A DNA stretch of 28,311 bases, from assembly GCA_002348185.1 (NCBI GenBank), contig DDYW01000161.1, positions 1 through 28,311 of the forward strand, read 5' to 3'. Shown piece by piece: positions 9,803 to 16,379 of this stretch (positions within the stretch are counted from its first letter, which is position 1; each line of letters opens with the position of its first letter). The stretch is from Candidatus Hydrogenedentes bacterium UBA2224 (GTDB lineage: Bacteria > Hydrogenedentota > Hydrogenedentia > Hydrogenedentales > SLHB01). Position numbers and translations under genes: made by a program. The notes beneath the pieces are model-generated. The model searched no databases and was not told the origin of the DNA. It worked only from the letters and a program-made list of their open reading frames with translations.

Positions 9803-11053
9803 TCAGGCGCTGCGCATTTCGCGCTTTTCCGCGTCGTAGATCTGCCGCTGGCCGGTGTTGCAGGCCCGCATGGCCAAGAGCACTGCGACGGCATGCTGGT
9901 ACCCGGCATCGAGCGACGCGTTCGGGGTCTCGCGGCTGCGCAGGCACTGGAGCCAGTCCAGGAAATGGTCGGGGCGCTCGACGGGCGCCACGTCCTCCTT
10001 TTCAAAGGTCTCGCCCTTATCCGTATTGATCCCATCCGACGTCAGCACGGGCTGATTCCAGTTCTGGCAGTCCAGCACCGCGGTGTCACCGAAGAACTTG
10101 AACGAATTCCCGCTGCCGTTGCCGAAATGGGTCGAATACGACACCATGAACCCGTCCGGGTACTCCCACAGGGCATGCACATGGTCATGGCACGTGAAGT
10201 TGTAATCGTCCTTCCACGTGTAGGTCCCGCCCATGCAGACCGCCGATGTCGGAAACGTCGCCCCCGTGATGTAGTGGACCAGGTCGATGAAATGGCTGCC
10301 CAGCCCCGGCACCGGACCGTCCGAGAAGTCCCGGTAGCCGTACCACCCGGAATACTGCGCGGCACTGAACGGCCGCGGCTCGCGGTCCAGCAGGAACTCG
10401 TTCCAGTCCACATCCGCTTCGTTGACTTCCTTCACGTAGGAATACCAATACGGCCGCGCGGCGTTGCGGCACTGCTCGATGCGTCCCACGGTGCCCAGCC
10501 TGCCCGAGCGGTAGACTTCCCGCGCGCCGGTCATGCTGGGCATGCTGCGCAACTGGGTGCCGGCCTGGAACACCAGGCCGTTCGCCGCGACCGCGTCACA
10601 GGCGGCCTTGAGCTGGTCAAAATCCATGGCCAGGGGCTTCTCGCAGTAGATGTCCTTCTTCGCCTCGGCCGCGGCCTTCATGTGGGTGGTGTGCAGGTGG
10701 TCGCACGACGCAATCATGACCGCGTCAATATCTTCCAGCGCAACCAGATCCCGGTACGAGACAAACTGGCGGGCTTCGCGGCCGTACCAGCTCTTGGTGT
10801 CCGCGGCGGCCCGCTCGCGGTTCACCTTCCAGGGATCGCAGACCGCGGTGATTTCGACATTCTGCTCTTCCGAGTAGCGGTGTATGTTGGTCATGTGGGC
10901 ATTGCGGCCGCGTTCGCCGCAGCCGATGATGCCGATGGAGATGCGCTCATTCGCGCCCTTGATCCGCGCATAACTCGCGGCGCTCATGCTGATCGCCGCC
11001 GCACCAACGGCAGCGTTGCGAAAAAACTGACGACGGGTCGTGCCTTGTGACAT
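9803..11053 (-). CDS. Tat-exported Gfo/Idh/MocA family oxidoreductase
   Basis: 416 residues. The start ATG follows GAGGAGG by about 7 bases on the minus strand, and it yields a clean twin-arginine signal (TRRQFFRN, then an Ala-rich stretch to SYA). An upstream in-frame extension lacks both features. The Rossmann motif GCGERG is at 44-49 and EKP at 138-140. The C-terminal substrate domain includes a GSHFIDLVHY stretch, which carries the His region expected near the catalytic site. It is the first gene of the minus-strand operon ahead of the isomerase and GH36 genes. A TATGAT hexamer on the minus strand (11102-11097) may be its -10 box; the matching -35 is poor. The probable role is NAD(P)-linked oxidation of a sugar hydroxyl outside the cytoplasm; substrate unknown. 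Confidence 0.92.
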   Translation of the reverse strand: MSQGTTRRQFFRNAAVGAAAISMSAASYARIKGANERISIGIIGCGERGRNAHMTNIHRYSEEQNVEITAVCDPWKVNRERAAADTKSWYGREARQFVSYRDLVALEDIDAVMIASCDHLHTTHMKAAAEAKKDIYCEKPLAMDFDQLKAACDAVAANGLVFQAGTQLRSMPSMTGAREVYRSGRLGTVGRIEQCRNAARPYWYSYVKEVNEADVDWNEFLLDREPRPFSAAQYSGWYGYRDFSDGPVPGLGSHFIDLVHYITGATFPTSAVCMGGTYTWKDDYNFTCHDHVHALWEYPDGFMVSYSTHFGNGSGNSFKFFGDTAVLDCQNWNQPVLTSDGINTDKGETFEKEDVAPVERPDHFLDWLQCLRSRETPNASLDAGYQHAVAVLLAMRACNTGQRQIYDAEKREMRSA

Positions 11054-11182
11054 ACTCAAACCTCCTCTGGATTGCGTGACTGACAAAACCGCCCTAATCA
11101 TACCCCCTACCGCCTTCCAATGAAAGCACAACGTCAACGCGCCGTCCCGCGGGTTTCCCCGGCGTTTCGCGGCGCGTCCGCC

Positions 11183-11211
11183 TTGCGCGCAACGCGCTGT
11201 TGCGCTATGGT
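11183..11211 (+). promoter_or_regulatory. candidate sigma-70-type promoter for the tandem hydrolase gene
   Basis: TTGCGC (11183-11188), a 17-base spacer and TATGGT (11206-11211), 55 bases before the start codon at 11267. It sits in the 213-base divergent region between the minus-strand oxidoreductase operon and the plus-strand hydrolases. The spacer contains GCGCAACGCGCTGTTGCGC, a near-palindrome that could be an operator. Hexamers are two matches short of consensus each, so this is a moderate guess. Confidence 0.35.
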
Positions 11212-11266
11212 TTCCCTCGACATCCAAGCGTGAACACCAACGACACCGACTCAGGGAGCTCGCATC

Positions 11267-13306
11267 ATGCCGCGCAAACCGGTCCTTTTCGCGATTCTCA
11301 TGGCACTAGGCGTTTCCGGAACCGTTTTCGCGGACGGCCCGCCCCTGGACGGCATCCTGAAGGCCGCGGGCGTCGACGACCCGTCCAACATGGTTCGCCG
11401 CTACATGCTCACGGAGGTGGAAGCCACGTGGACCGCCTGGCAGGAGGCGTACGAAGCGCGCACCGAGCCCGGCGCCATCGCGCAGCATTACCAGGCGCTT
11501 CAGGCGAAATTCGTTGAGCGCATCGGAGGCTTTCCCGAGCGAACGCCGTTGAATCCACAGATAACGGGGGTCGTCCAGCGCAACGGGTACCGCGTTGAGA
11601 AGGTACTGTTTGAAAGCCAGCCCCGGCATTACGTCACCGCCCTGCTGTTCGTGCCGGAACGGCCCGAATACGCCCCGCCGTTCCCCGGCGTGCTGGTGCC
11701 GTGCGGACACGCCCAGGACGCCAAACACCACGAACCGTACCAGTCCGTGGGGGCGCTCCTGGCTCTCAACGGCATGGTCGCGCTTGTGTTCGACCCCATC
11801 GAGCAGGGGGAACGATGCCAATACCTCGACGAGACCGGCAAAGCCCCCTACCAGGGAACTACCGCCCACACCATGAGCGGCGCGGGAAGCATCCTCCTCG
11901 GCAGAAACACCGCCCTGTACGAAATCTGGGACGGCATGCGCGGCATCGACTATCTCCAGTCGCGCCCGGAAGTCGCTCCGGAACGTATCGGCATCACCGG
12001 CAACAGCGGCGGCGGCACCCAGACCTCGTACCTGATGGCCCTCGACGAACGCATCGGCGCCGCGGCGCCGAGCTGCTACCTCAACCTGCTCAAACGCCAG
12101 GCGGAAAACGCCATGGGCGACGCCGAACAGAACATTTACGGCCAGCTCCGCTGGGGGATGGAACACCCGGATTACGTCATGATGCGCGCGCCCATGCCCG
12201 TCAAGATCCTGGCCGCGACCCGCGACTTCTTTGACATCAACGCCACCTGGGTCAATTTCCGGTACGCCAAACGCCTGTACACGCGGCTGGGCTACTCCGA
12301 ACGGGTCGACCTCCTCGAGAACGACGCCGAACACAACTACGACACGTCCCAGCGCGAGGCCGCCGTCCGCTGGCTCGCCCGGTGGCTGACCGGCGTCGAC
12401 CAGCCCATCACCGAGCCCAAGCTCGACCTGTTGTCGGTCGAGGAGACCCACTGCACGCCCCAGGGCGAGGTCATGCGACTCGAAGGCGCGCGATCCGTCT
12501 ATGATCTCAACCGCGAATACCTCGCATCGCTCGTTCCCAGGCGCGCGGACTTCCTCAAGAGCGCCGATGATGCCGCGCTCCGGACCCGGGTGCGGGAGGT
12601 CGCCGGCATCAGTGACACCGTGCCCCCGCTGGAGGTCGTGCGTCTGGGCGCCGATGAACGCGACGGCATCCGCATCGAGAAGCTCGCCCTAGCCAACGGA
12701 CTTGGCATCACCCTGCCTGCCGCGTACCTCACCCGGGGCGGCGCCGCGCCCGGCGCGGTCACCCTCTTGCTCCACGAAGCCGGCATCGCCGCCGCCTGCG
12801 CACCCGGCGGGCCCGCCGAGGGCCTGCTGGCCGAGGGGCGCGCGGTGCTCGCCGTCGATGTGCGCGGCACCGGCGAGTCCCGCCAGACCGGCCAGACCGC
12901 GTTCGGCGAGGCCGTCGGACTCGATTGGCAAGACTCGCTCATGGCCTACCTCCTCGAAAAACCCAACGTGGCCATGCGCGCCGAAGACGTGCTGGCTGCC
13001 GCGGACTTTGTGAAACAACTCGCGGGAGGCGCGCCGGTCCACCTCGTTTCCTTCGGCCACGTGGGCGTCCCGGCCCTGCATGCCGCCGCCCTCGAGCCGG
13101 ACCGCTTCGCCTCGGTCCGAATCGAGACGTGCCTGCTCTCGTGGTCCAACGCCATCGAGCTCGGCATCACCCACAATCAACTGCACAACGCGGTTCACGC
13201 CGCATTGTGCTGGTATGATCTTCCGGACCTCGCGCGCCTTGCCGGCGAGAATACCGCCATCGTCGCTCCCGTCGACGCGATGGGCAGGCCGGTGGGAGAA
13301 CCTTAA
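11267..13306 (+). CDS. secreted tandem alpha/beta hydrolase, acetylxylan-esterase-like
   Basis: 679 residues with a signal peptide to about residue 22 (VFADG). The first half is a complete alpha/beta hydrolase of the acetylxylan-esterase/prolyl-oligopeptidase kind: GVLVPCGHAQD at about 141-151, nucleophile Ser247 in GNSGGG, a candidate Asp in ATRDFFD, and His in AEHNYDT. The second half (about 480-679) is a further alpha/beta hydrolase fold with LLLHEAGIAAAC and VDVRGTGES strands. Its nucleophile elbow reads SFGHVG, without a GxSxG serine, so that lobe is probably non-catalytic. The likely job is removing acetyl or other acyl groups from glycans. AGGGAG precedes the ATG. The gene is followed after 17 bases by another hydrolase gene, so the two probably form an operon. 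Confidence 0.85.
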   Translation: MPRKPVLFAILMALGVSGTVFADGPPLDGILKAAGVDDPSNMVRRYMLTEVEATWTAWQEAYEARTEPGAIAQHYQALQAKFVERIGGFPERTPLNPQITGVVQRNGYRVEKVLFESQPRHYVTALLFVPERPEYAPPFPGVLVPCGHAQDAKHHEPYQSVGALLALNGMVALVFDPIEQGERCQYLDETGKAPYQGTTAHTMSGAGSILLGRNTALYEIWDGMRGIDYLQSRPEVAPERIGITGNSGGGTQTSYLMALDERIGAAAPSCYLNLLKRQAENAMGDAEQNIYGQLRWGMEHPDYVMMRAPMPVKILAATRDFFDINATWVNFRYAKRLYTRLGYSERVDLLENDAEHNYDTSQREAAVRWLARWLTGVDQPITEPKLDLLSVEETHCTPQGEVMRLEGARSVYDLNREYLASLVPRRADFLKSADDAALRTRVREVAGISDTVPPLEVVRLGADERDGIRIEKLALANGLGITLPAAYLTRGGAAPGAVTLLLHEAGIAAACAPGGPAEGLLAEGRAVLAVDVRGTGESRQTGQTAFGEAVGLDWQDSLMAYLLEKPNVAMRAEDVLAAADFVKQLAGGAPVHLVSFGHVGVPALHAAALEPDRFASVRIETCLLSWSNAIELGITHNQLHNAVHAALCWYDLPDLARLAGENTAIVAPVDAMGRPVGEP

Positions 13307-13323
13307 GCTCTGGGAGTATTGCT

Positions 13324-14151
13324 ATGACCGTACTTGTCTTATCGATGACCGTGGTCCAGGCTGTGTTCGCGGGCGCGGAGGCCCCCTTTCCCGGCGAGCA
13401 GTCGAGTTGGCACGGCTACCTCCAGTACACCTTTCCGGTGGACGGCCGCACCTGCTACGTGGTGCTCCCCAAAACCCCTGCCGCCGGAAAACCCTGGATA
13501 TGGCGCGCGCGGTTCTGGGGTCACGAGCCCCAGACCGACTTGGCCCTCCTCGAAAAGGGGTTTCACGTGGTCTACTGCGACGTGGCCGGGCTGTTTGGCA
13601 ATCCACAGGCCGTCAAACACTGGGACGCCTTCTATGCGTTTCTCACGGAACAGCACGGTTTCGCCCGTAAACCCGCTCTCGAGGGCATGAGCCGCGGCGG
13701 CCTCATCATCTACAACTGGGCCGCAAAGAATCCGGACAAGGTAGCCTGCATCTACGCCGACGCGCCCGTGTGCGATATTCGAAGCTGGCCCGGCGGCAAG
13801 GGCAAGGGCAACGGCAACCCGCCCGAGTGGGAAGCCTGCCTGAAAGCCTACGGTATCACCGAACAAGAGGCCGCGACATTTACCGGTAATCCCATCGATC
13901 ATCTCGAACCCATCGCCAAGGCGCGAATCCCCCTGCTTCACGTCTGCGGCGGAGCCGACATGGATGTGCCCGTCGCCGAAAACACCGCCATCCTCGCCGA
14001 GCGCTACCGGGCGCTGGGCGGCAGCATCACGCTGATCATCAAGGAAGGATGCGCCCACCATCCCCACAGCCTCGTCGATCCCACACCCATCGTCGATTTC
14101 GTCCTCAAACACACCGGACAGGCAGGAGCGGACCTCTTGGCTCAGCCGTAG
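13324..14151 (+). CDS. secreted alpha/beta hydrolase
   Basis: 275 residues, with a short signal peptide (about 1-17) and a full triad: Ser123 in GMSRGG, Asp212 or Asp214 in GGADMDVP and a His in CAHHPHSL (about 245-248). RFWGHEPQTD at about 63-72 lies where the oxyanion loop should be. A Gly-rich insert, GGKGKGNGNPPEW at about 157-169, separates the core from the lid region. The start is supported by GGGAG at 13312-13316, seven bases before the ATG, and the gene follows the tandem hydrolase by 17 bases. It resembles secreted esterases found in glycan-degradation clusters; the substrate is not determined. The 36-bp repeat element begins shortly after its stop. Confidence 0.82.
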   Translation: MTVLVLSMTVVQAVFAGAEAPFPGEQSSWHGYLQYTFPVDGRTCYVVLPKTPAAGKPWIWRARFWGHEPQTDLALLEKGFHVVYCDVAGLFGNPQAVKHWDAFYAFLTEQHGFARKPALEGMSRGGLIIYNWAAKNPDKVACIYADAPVCDIRSWPGGKGKGNGNPPEWEACLKAYGITEQEAATFTGNPIDHLEPIAKARIPLLHVCGGADMDVPVAENTAILAERYRALGGSITLIIKEGCAHHPHSLVDPTPIVDFVLKHTGQAGADLLAQP

Positions 14152-14181
14152 ACGAATCAGAATGGAATCGTCGCCGAAGAA

Positions 14182-14256
14182 CGGGGACATGTTCACGATC
14201 GAGAAGCGCGAGACGGTCTCTGTCAAGAGTATATTTTAGTATTGTGTCCCCGAAAC
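14182..14256 (+). repeat. repeat element copy A: 8-bp inverted ends plus 36-bp conserved core
   Basis: The inverted termini are CGGGGACA (14182-14189) and TGTCCCCG (14245-14252). The 36-bp core, 14221-14256, starts TGTCAAGAG and ends TGTCCCCGAAA. It recurs at 18180-18215 (minus orientation) and 22771-22806 (plus) with only about three or four differences, mostly at core positions 10-12. It ends one base before the stop codon of the PLD gene, so that gene's 3' end sits on the element. Confidence 0.8.
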
Positions 14257-14784
14257 TCACGGCATGAGGTCGCGTTCGGGGCAGAACTCTTTGCGCTGGC
14301 ATTCGGGACAATGCACCCCCATCCAGAGTTCGTCGAATTGCCGCATGATCCGGGCAACCAGGTCCGGGTCGGTGGTGATGATGCCCGCTTCGAAATTGCG
14401 CCGGTGGTCGCCTTTCGCCCCCATGCCCGCCCCCGTCAGATTCGCGCTGCCCGTATACGCGAATTCGCCATCCACAATCACGGACTTGAAATGCACGCGC
14501 GGACACAGCAGCCGGTCCAGGCCCTCAATGAGATTCGGGTACCTGTCAAAATCTTCACGGAACGCGGGACCGGGTTCTTTTGCATGCACCAGGCGCACGA
14601 GTACCCCATCCTCAATCAGGTTCGACAGCACCTCCAGAAACGGCCGCATCCGGCCGCTCCCGGCCACGTACAGGTCCTTGATGTCCGCCGTCGCTATCCA
14701 CAGAAACTCCTCGGCGCGGGGAACGGCGTCGAGAATCACGCGCTCGTAAATCTCGCGATCCGTGATGAATTCCGTTGCCGCCAT
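14257..14784 (-). CDS. single-HKD phospholipase D-like protein with C-terminal Cys cluster
   Basis: 175 residues, no signal peptide, hence cytoplasmic. One PLD motif is complete: His98, Lys100 and Asp105 in VHFKSVIVDG, then Gly112, Ser113 and Asn115 in TGSANLTG, with a downstream Glu132. Members with one HKD (Nuc-type nucleases) work as dimers, so a nuclease or phosphodiesterase role is likely. The C terminus has HCPECQRKEFC (158-168): a Cys-x2-Cys-x5-Cys set plus His that could bind zinc. That would be unusual for a short PLD protein. The start has AGGGA about 9 bases upstream on the minus strand. The gene is alone, with the prepilin gene divergent to it across about 560 bases, and its stop abuts repeat copy A. 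DNA, RNA or lipid as substrate is open. Confidence 0.8.
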   Translation of the reverse strand: MAATEFITDREIYERVILDAVPRAEEFLWIATADIKDLYVAGSGRMRPFLEVLSNLIEDGVLVRLVHAKEPGPAFREDFDRYPNLIEGLDRLLCPRVHFKSVIVDGEFAYTGSANLTGAGMGAKGDHRRNFEAGIITTDPDLVARIMRQFDELWMGVHCPECQRKEFCPERDLMP

Positions 14785-15019
14785 TCGCCTGTCCCTCTGA
14801 GGCCAGAAAAGTCACCGGAAATCCCGGAGTCCCCTGCACAAGTCCCCCCGAACCGGCTCGATCACAACGTCGCCAGACCACTCCAATGTATCACAGTGCG
14901 GCATTTCCAAAAACCGGGCGGGCCCCCAATTGCGCGCAACCGGGACGGGGCAAGGGTCACGCAGACTCCAGGGGCCGCAAGCTCCCCCGCTGGAAAAACG
15001 CAGTTTGCTCACAGGTTAA
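14785..15019. other. intergenic stretch without a recognisable gene
   Basis: This lies between the divergent PLD and prepilin genes. It is GC-rich with no open frame that has a ribosome site and a recognisable product. It must hold the minus-strand PLD promoter, but no convincing hexamer pair is visible. From 15015 the composition turns sharply AT-rich, where the prepilin promoters begin. Confidence 0.6.
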
Positions 15020-15062
15020 TTGAAATTATTGAGTTGAGACGATATTCTAAAATCCATAAACT
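15020..15062 (+). promoter_or_regulatory. two overlapping candidate sigma-70 promoters in an AT-rich tract
   Basis: TTGAAA (15020-15025), 17 bases, TATTCT (15043-15048); and TTGAGA (15034-15039), 17 bases, TAAACT (15057-15062). The tract 15015-15080 is far richer in A+T than its surroundings. Both would read toward the prepilin gene, giving leaders of about 280 bases. They add to the better promoter at 15144. Confidence 0.4.
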
Positions 15063-15143
15063 CTATAATTCTGGCGATTTCGGGCCGACGCGGCTCATGG
15101 CGCTCGTCCCCTGGAACCGCCGCCCACACGCGGCTCAATCTCC

Positions 15144-15172
15144 TTGACTTTTCGTCAAGATACTACTATCAT
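15144..15172 (+). promoter_or_regulatory. strong sigma-70-type promoter for the prepilin gene
   Basis: TTGACT (15144-15149), an exact 17-base spacer and TATCAT (15167-15172), one mismatch in each hexamer. TTGAC and GTCAA (15144-15148 and 15154-15158) form a short dyad over the -35 that may be an operator. The transcript would carry a leader of about 170 bases containing a purine-rich GAGGAGAGGAGG at about 15238-15249, which resembles a strong ribosome site although no plausible frame follows it. Confidence 0.6.
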
Positions 15173-15350
15173 GAAACTTGGGACGAAGGATTGTGCACCT
15201 CACAACATGGCAAGCGTTCTGCTTCGGTCAACCCATGAGGAGAGGAGGTGAATCTGCACTGCCGTTCCCGCTTACCACACACCGCAGTTCCCGCACTATC
15301 CGCAATTCCCGCGTATTCGCAGTGAATCGAAAACTATGGAGACGAATGAA

Positions 15351-16280
15351 ATGCATACCAAACGTGGATTTACGCTCATTGAACTGCTGGTTGTTATTGC
15401 CATCATTGGCATTCTTGCAGCCATCCTCCTGCCCGCCCTGGCCCGCGCACGGGAAGCCGCCCGCAGGGCAAGCTGCGCCAACAACCTCAAGCAAGTCGGT
15501 CTCATGCTGAAGATGTATGCCAACGAGTCCAAAGGCGAGAAATTCCCCAACGCCAAGTACGCGGACTCGAACTCGACAGACGAGGCCAGCGGGCTCTTCT
15601 GCAACGAAATCGGCGGCATCGGTTTCATGATGCAGGGCAGCGAGATTTACCCGGAATACCTCACGGACCCCAACATTCTCGTCTGCCCCTCGGATGAAGA
15701 CGGCAAGAGCGCCATGGCCAAAGGCCGGTGGAATGAGCAGAGCGATCCGGAACTGCCCATCTCCCCCTGCCGCTTCGATGACCTCTCGTATGTCTACGTC
15801 CCCTGGGCGCTCACCGACGAGCTGATCGCCACCCCCGGCATCAACGTGAACGACGCGGGCATCACCGCGGACACCGTGGTGGCGGGCGGCTACCTCAACA
15901 TCAACCTGTACAACGGCCTCGTGGCTTTGATCACCAATCTGGCTGTCAACGCGGGGTCAGGCGGGACCGTCGAGCAGGCGGCTGCGCTCGTCGACGCGGA
16001 CCTCGCCGTCGGCCCGAAGACCGCCTATCGTCTTCGCGAAGGCATCGAGCGCTTCATGGTAACCGACATCAACAACCCCTCCGGCGCCGCCAAGGCCCAG
16101 AGCGAACTGCCCATCTTCTACGACAACTTCTCGGCGCAAGCCGACAATTTTAACCACGTCCCCGGCGGCGGCAACGTGCTCTACATGGACGGCCATGTCG
16201 AGTTTCTGCGTTACCCGGCCGACGAATATCCCGGCCACCGGCTGTGGGCGTGCTTCGTGGCTGCCATTGGCAACATGTAG
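15351..16280 (+). CDS. prepilin-type N-terminal methylation domain protein with H-x9-DG motif
   Basis: 309 residues from the ATG at 15351, which has GGAGA nine bases upstream; an ATG at 15336 in frame lacks a ribosome site. The N terminus is a textbook prepilin signal: MHTKRG, cleavage before FTLIELLVVIAIIGILAA, with Glu at +5. It is followed by ARAREAARRASCANNLKQ. The C-terminal 'HVPGGGNVLYMDGHVEF' is the H-x9-DG hallmark of DUF1559-like pilins and pseudopilins of PVC-type bacteria. The mature protein would be inserted in the inner membrane and assembled or displayed via a type II/IV-like machinery encoded elsewhere. It is monocistronic, with its own promoters upstream and a strong hairpin 22 bases after the stop. 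Confidence 0.93.
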   Translation: MHTKRGFTLIELLVVIAIIGILAAILLPALARAREAARRASCANNLKQVGLMLKMYANESKGEKFPNAKYADSNSTDEASGLFCNEIGGIGFMMQGSEIYPEYLTDPNILVCPSDEDGKSAMAKGRWNEQSDPELPISPCRFDDLSYVYVPWALTDELIATPGINVNDAGITADTVVAGGYLNINLYNGLVALITNLAVNAGSGGTVEQAAALVDADLAVGPKTAYRLREGIERFMVTDINNPSGAAKAQSELPIFYDNFSAQADNFNHVPGGGNVLYMDGHVEFLRYPADEYPGHRLWACFVAAIGNM

Positions 16281-16302
16281 TCCAGACAAGACCGTATCAT
16301 GC

Positions 16303-16332
16303 GCACGGCGGGCCGGTAACGGCCCGCCGTGC
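16303..16332 (+). terminator. hairpin terminator after the prepilin gene
   Basis: A perfect 13-bp GC-rich stem (16303-16315 with 16320-16332) with the tetraloop GTAA, 22 bases after the stop codon. The trailing sequence TCGTTTCC is only weakly U-rich, so termination may be partial. It lies between converging prepilin and phosphoesterase genes and could work for both strands. Confidence 0.75.
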
Positions 16333-16344
16333 TCGTTTCCGGGG

Positions 16345-16377
16345 CGAACGGGGACATAGTTCAAGCGCCGTCCCCGG
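16345..16377. repeat. short GGGGAC-type inverted repeat
   Basis: GGGGAC (16350-16355) pairs with GTCCCC (16370-16375) across a 14-base loop. The left part, CGAACGGGGACATAGTTC, closely matches the start of repeat copy A near 14180. It lies just after the stop of the phosphoesterase gene. It seems to be a fragment of the same dispersed family. Confidence 0.5.
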
Positions 16378-16379
16378 CG

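Noticed and set aside
14242..15147. Plus-strand open frame of about 300 codons across the PLD gene and its upstream region
   Set aside because: It overlaps the HKD-containing minus-strand gene, runs into promoter-like AT-rich sequence and lacks a ribosome site.
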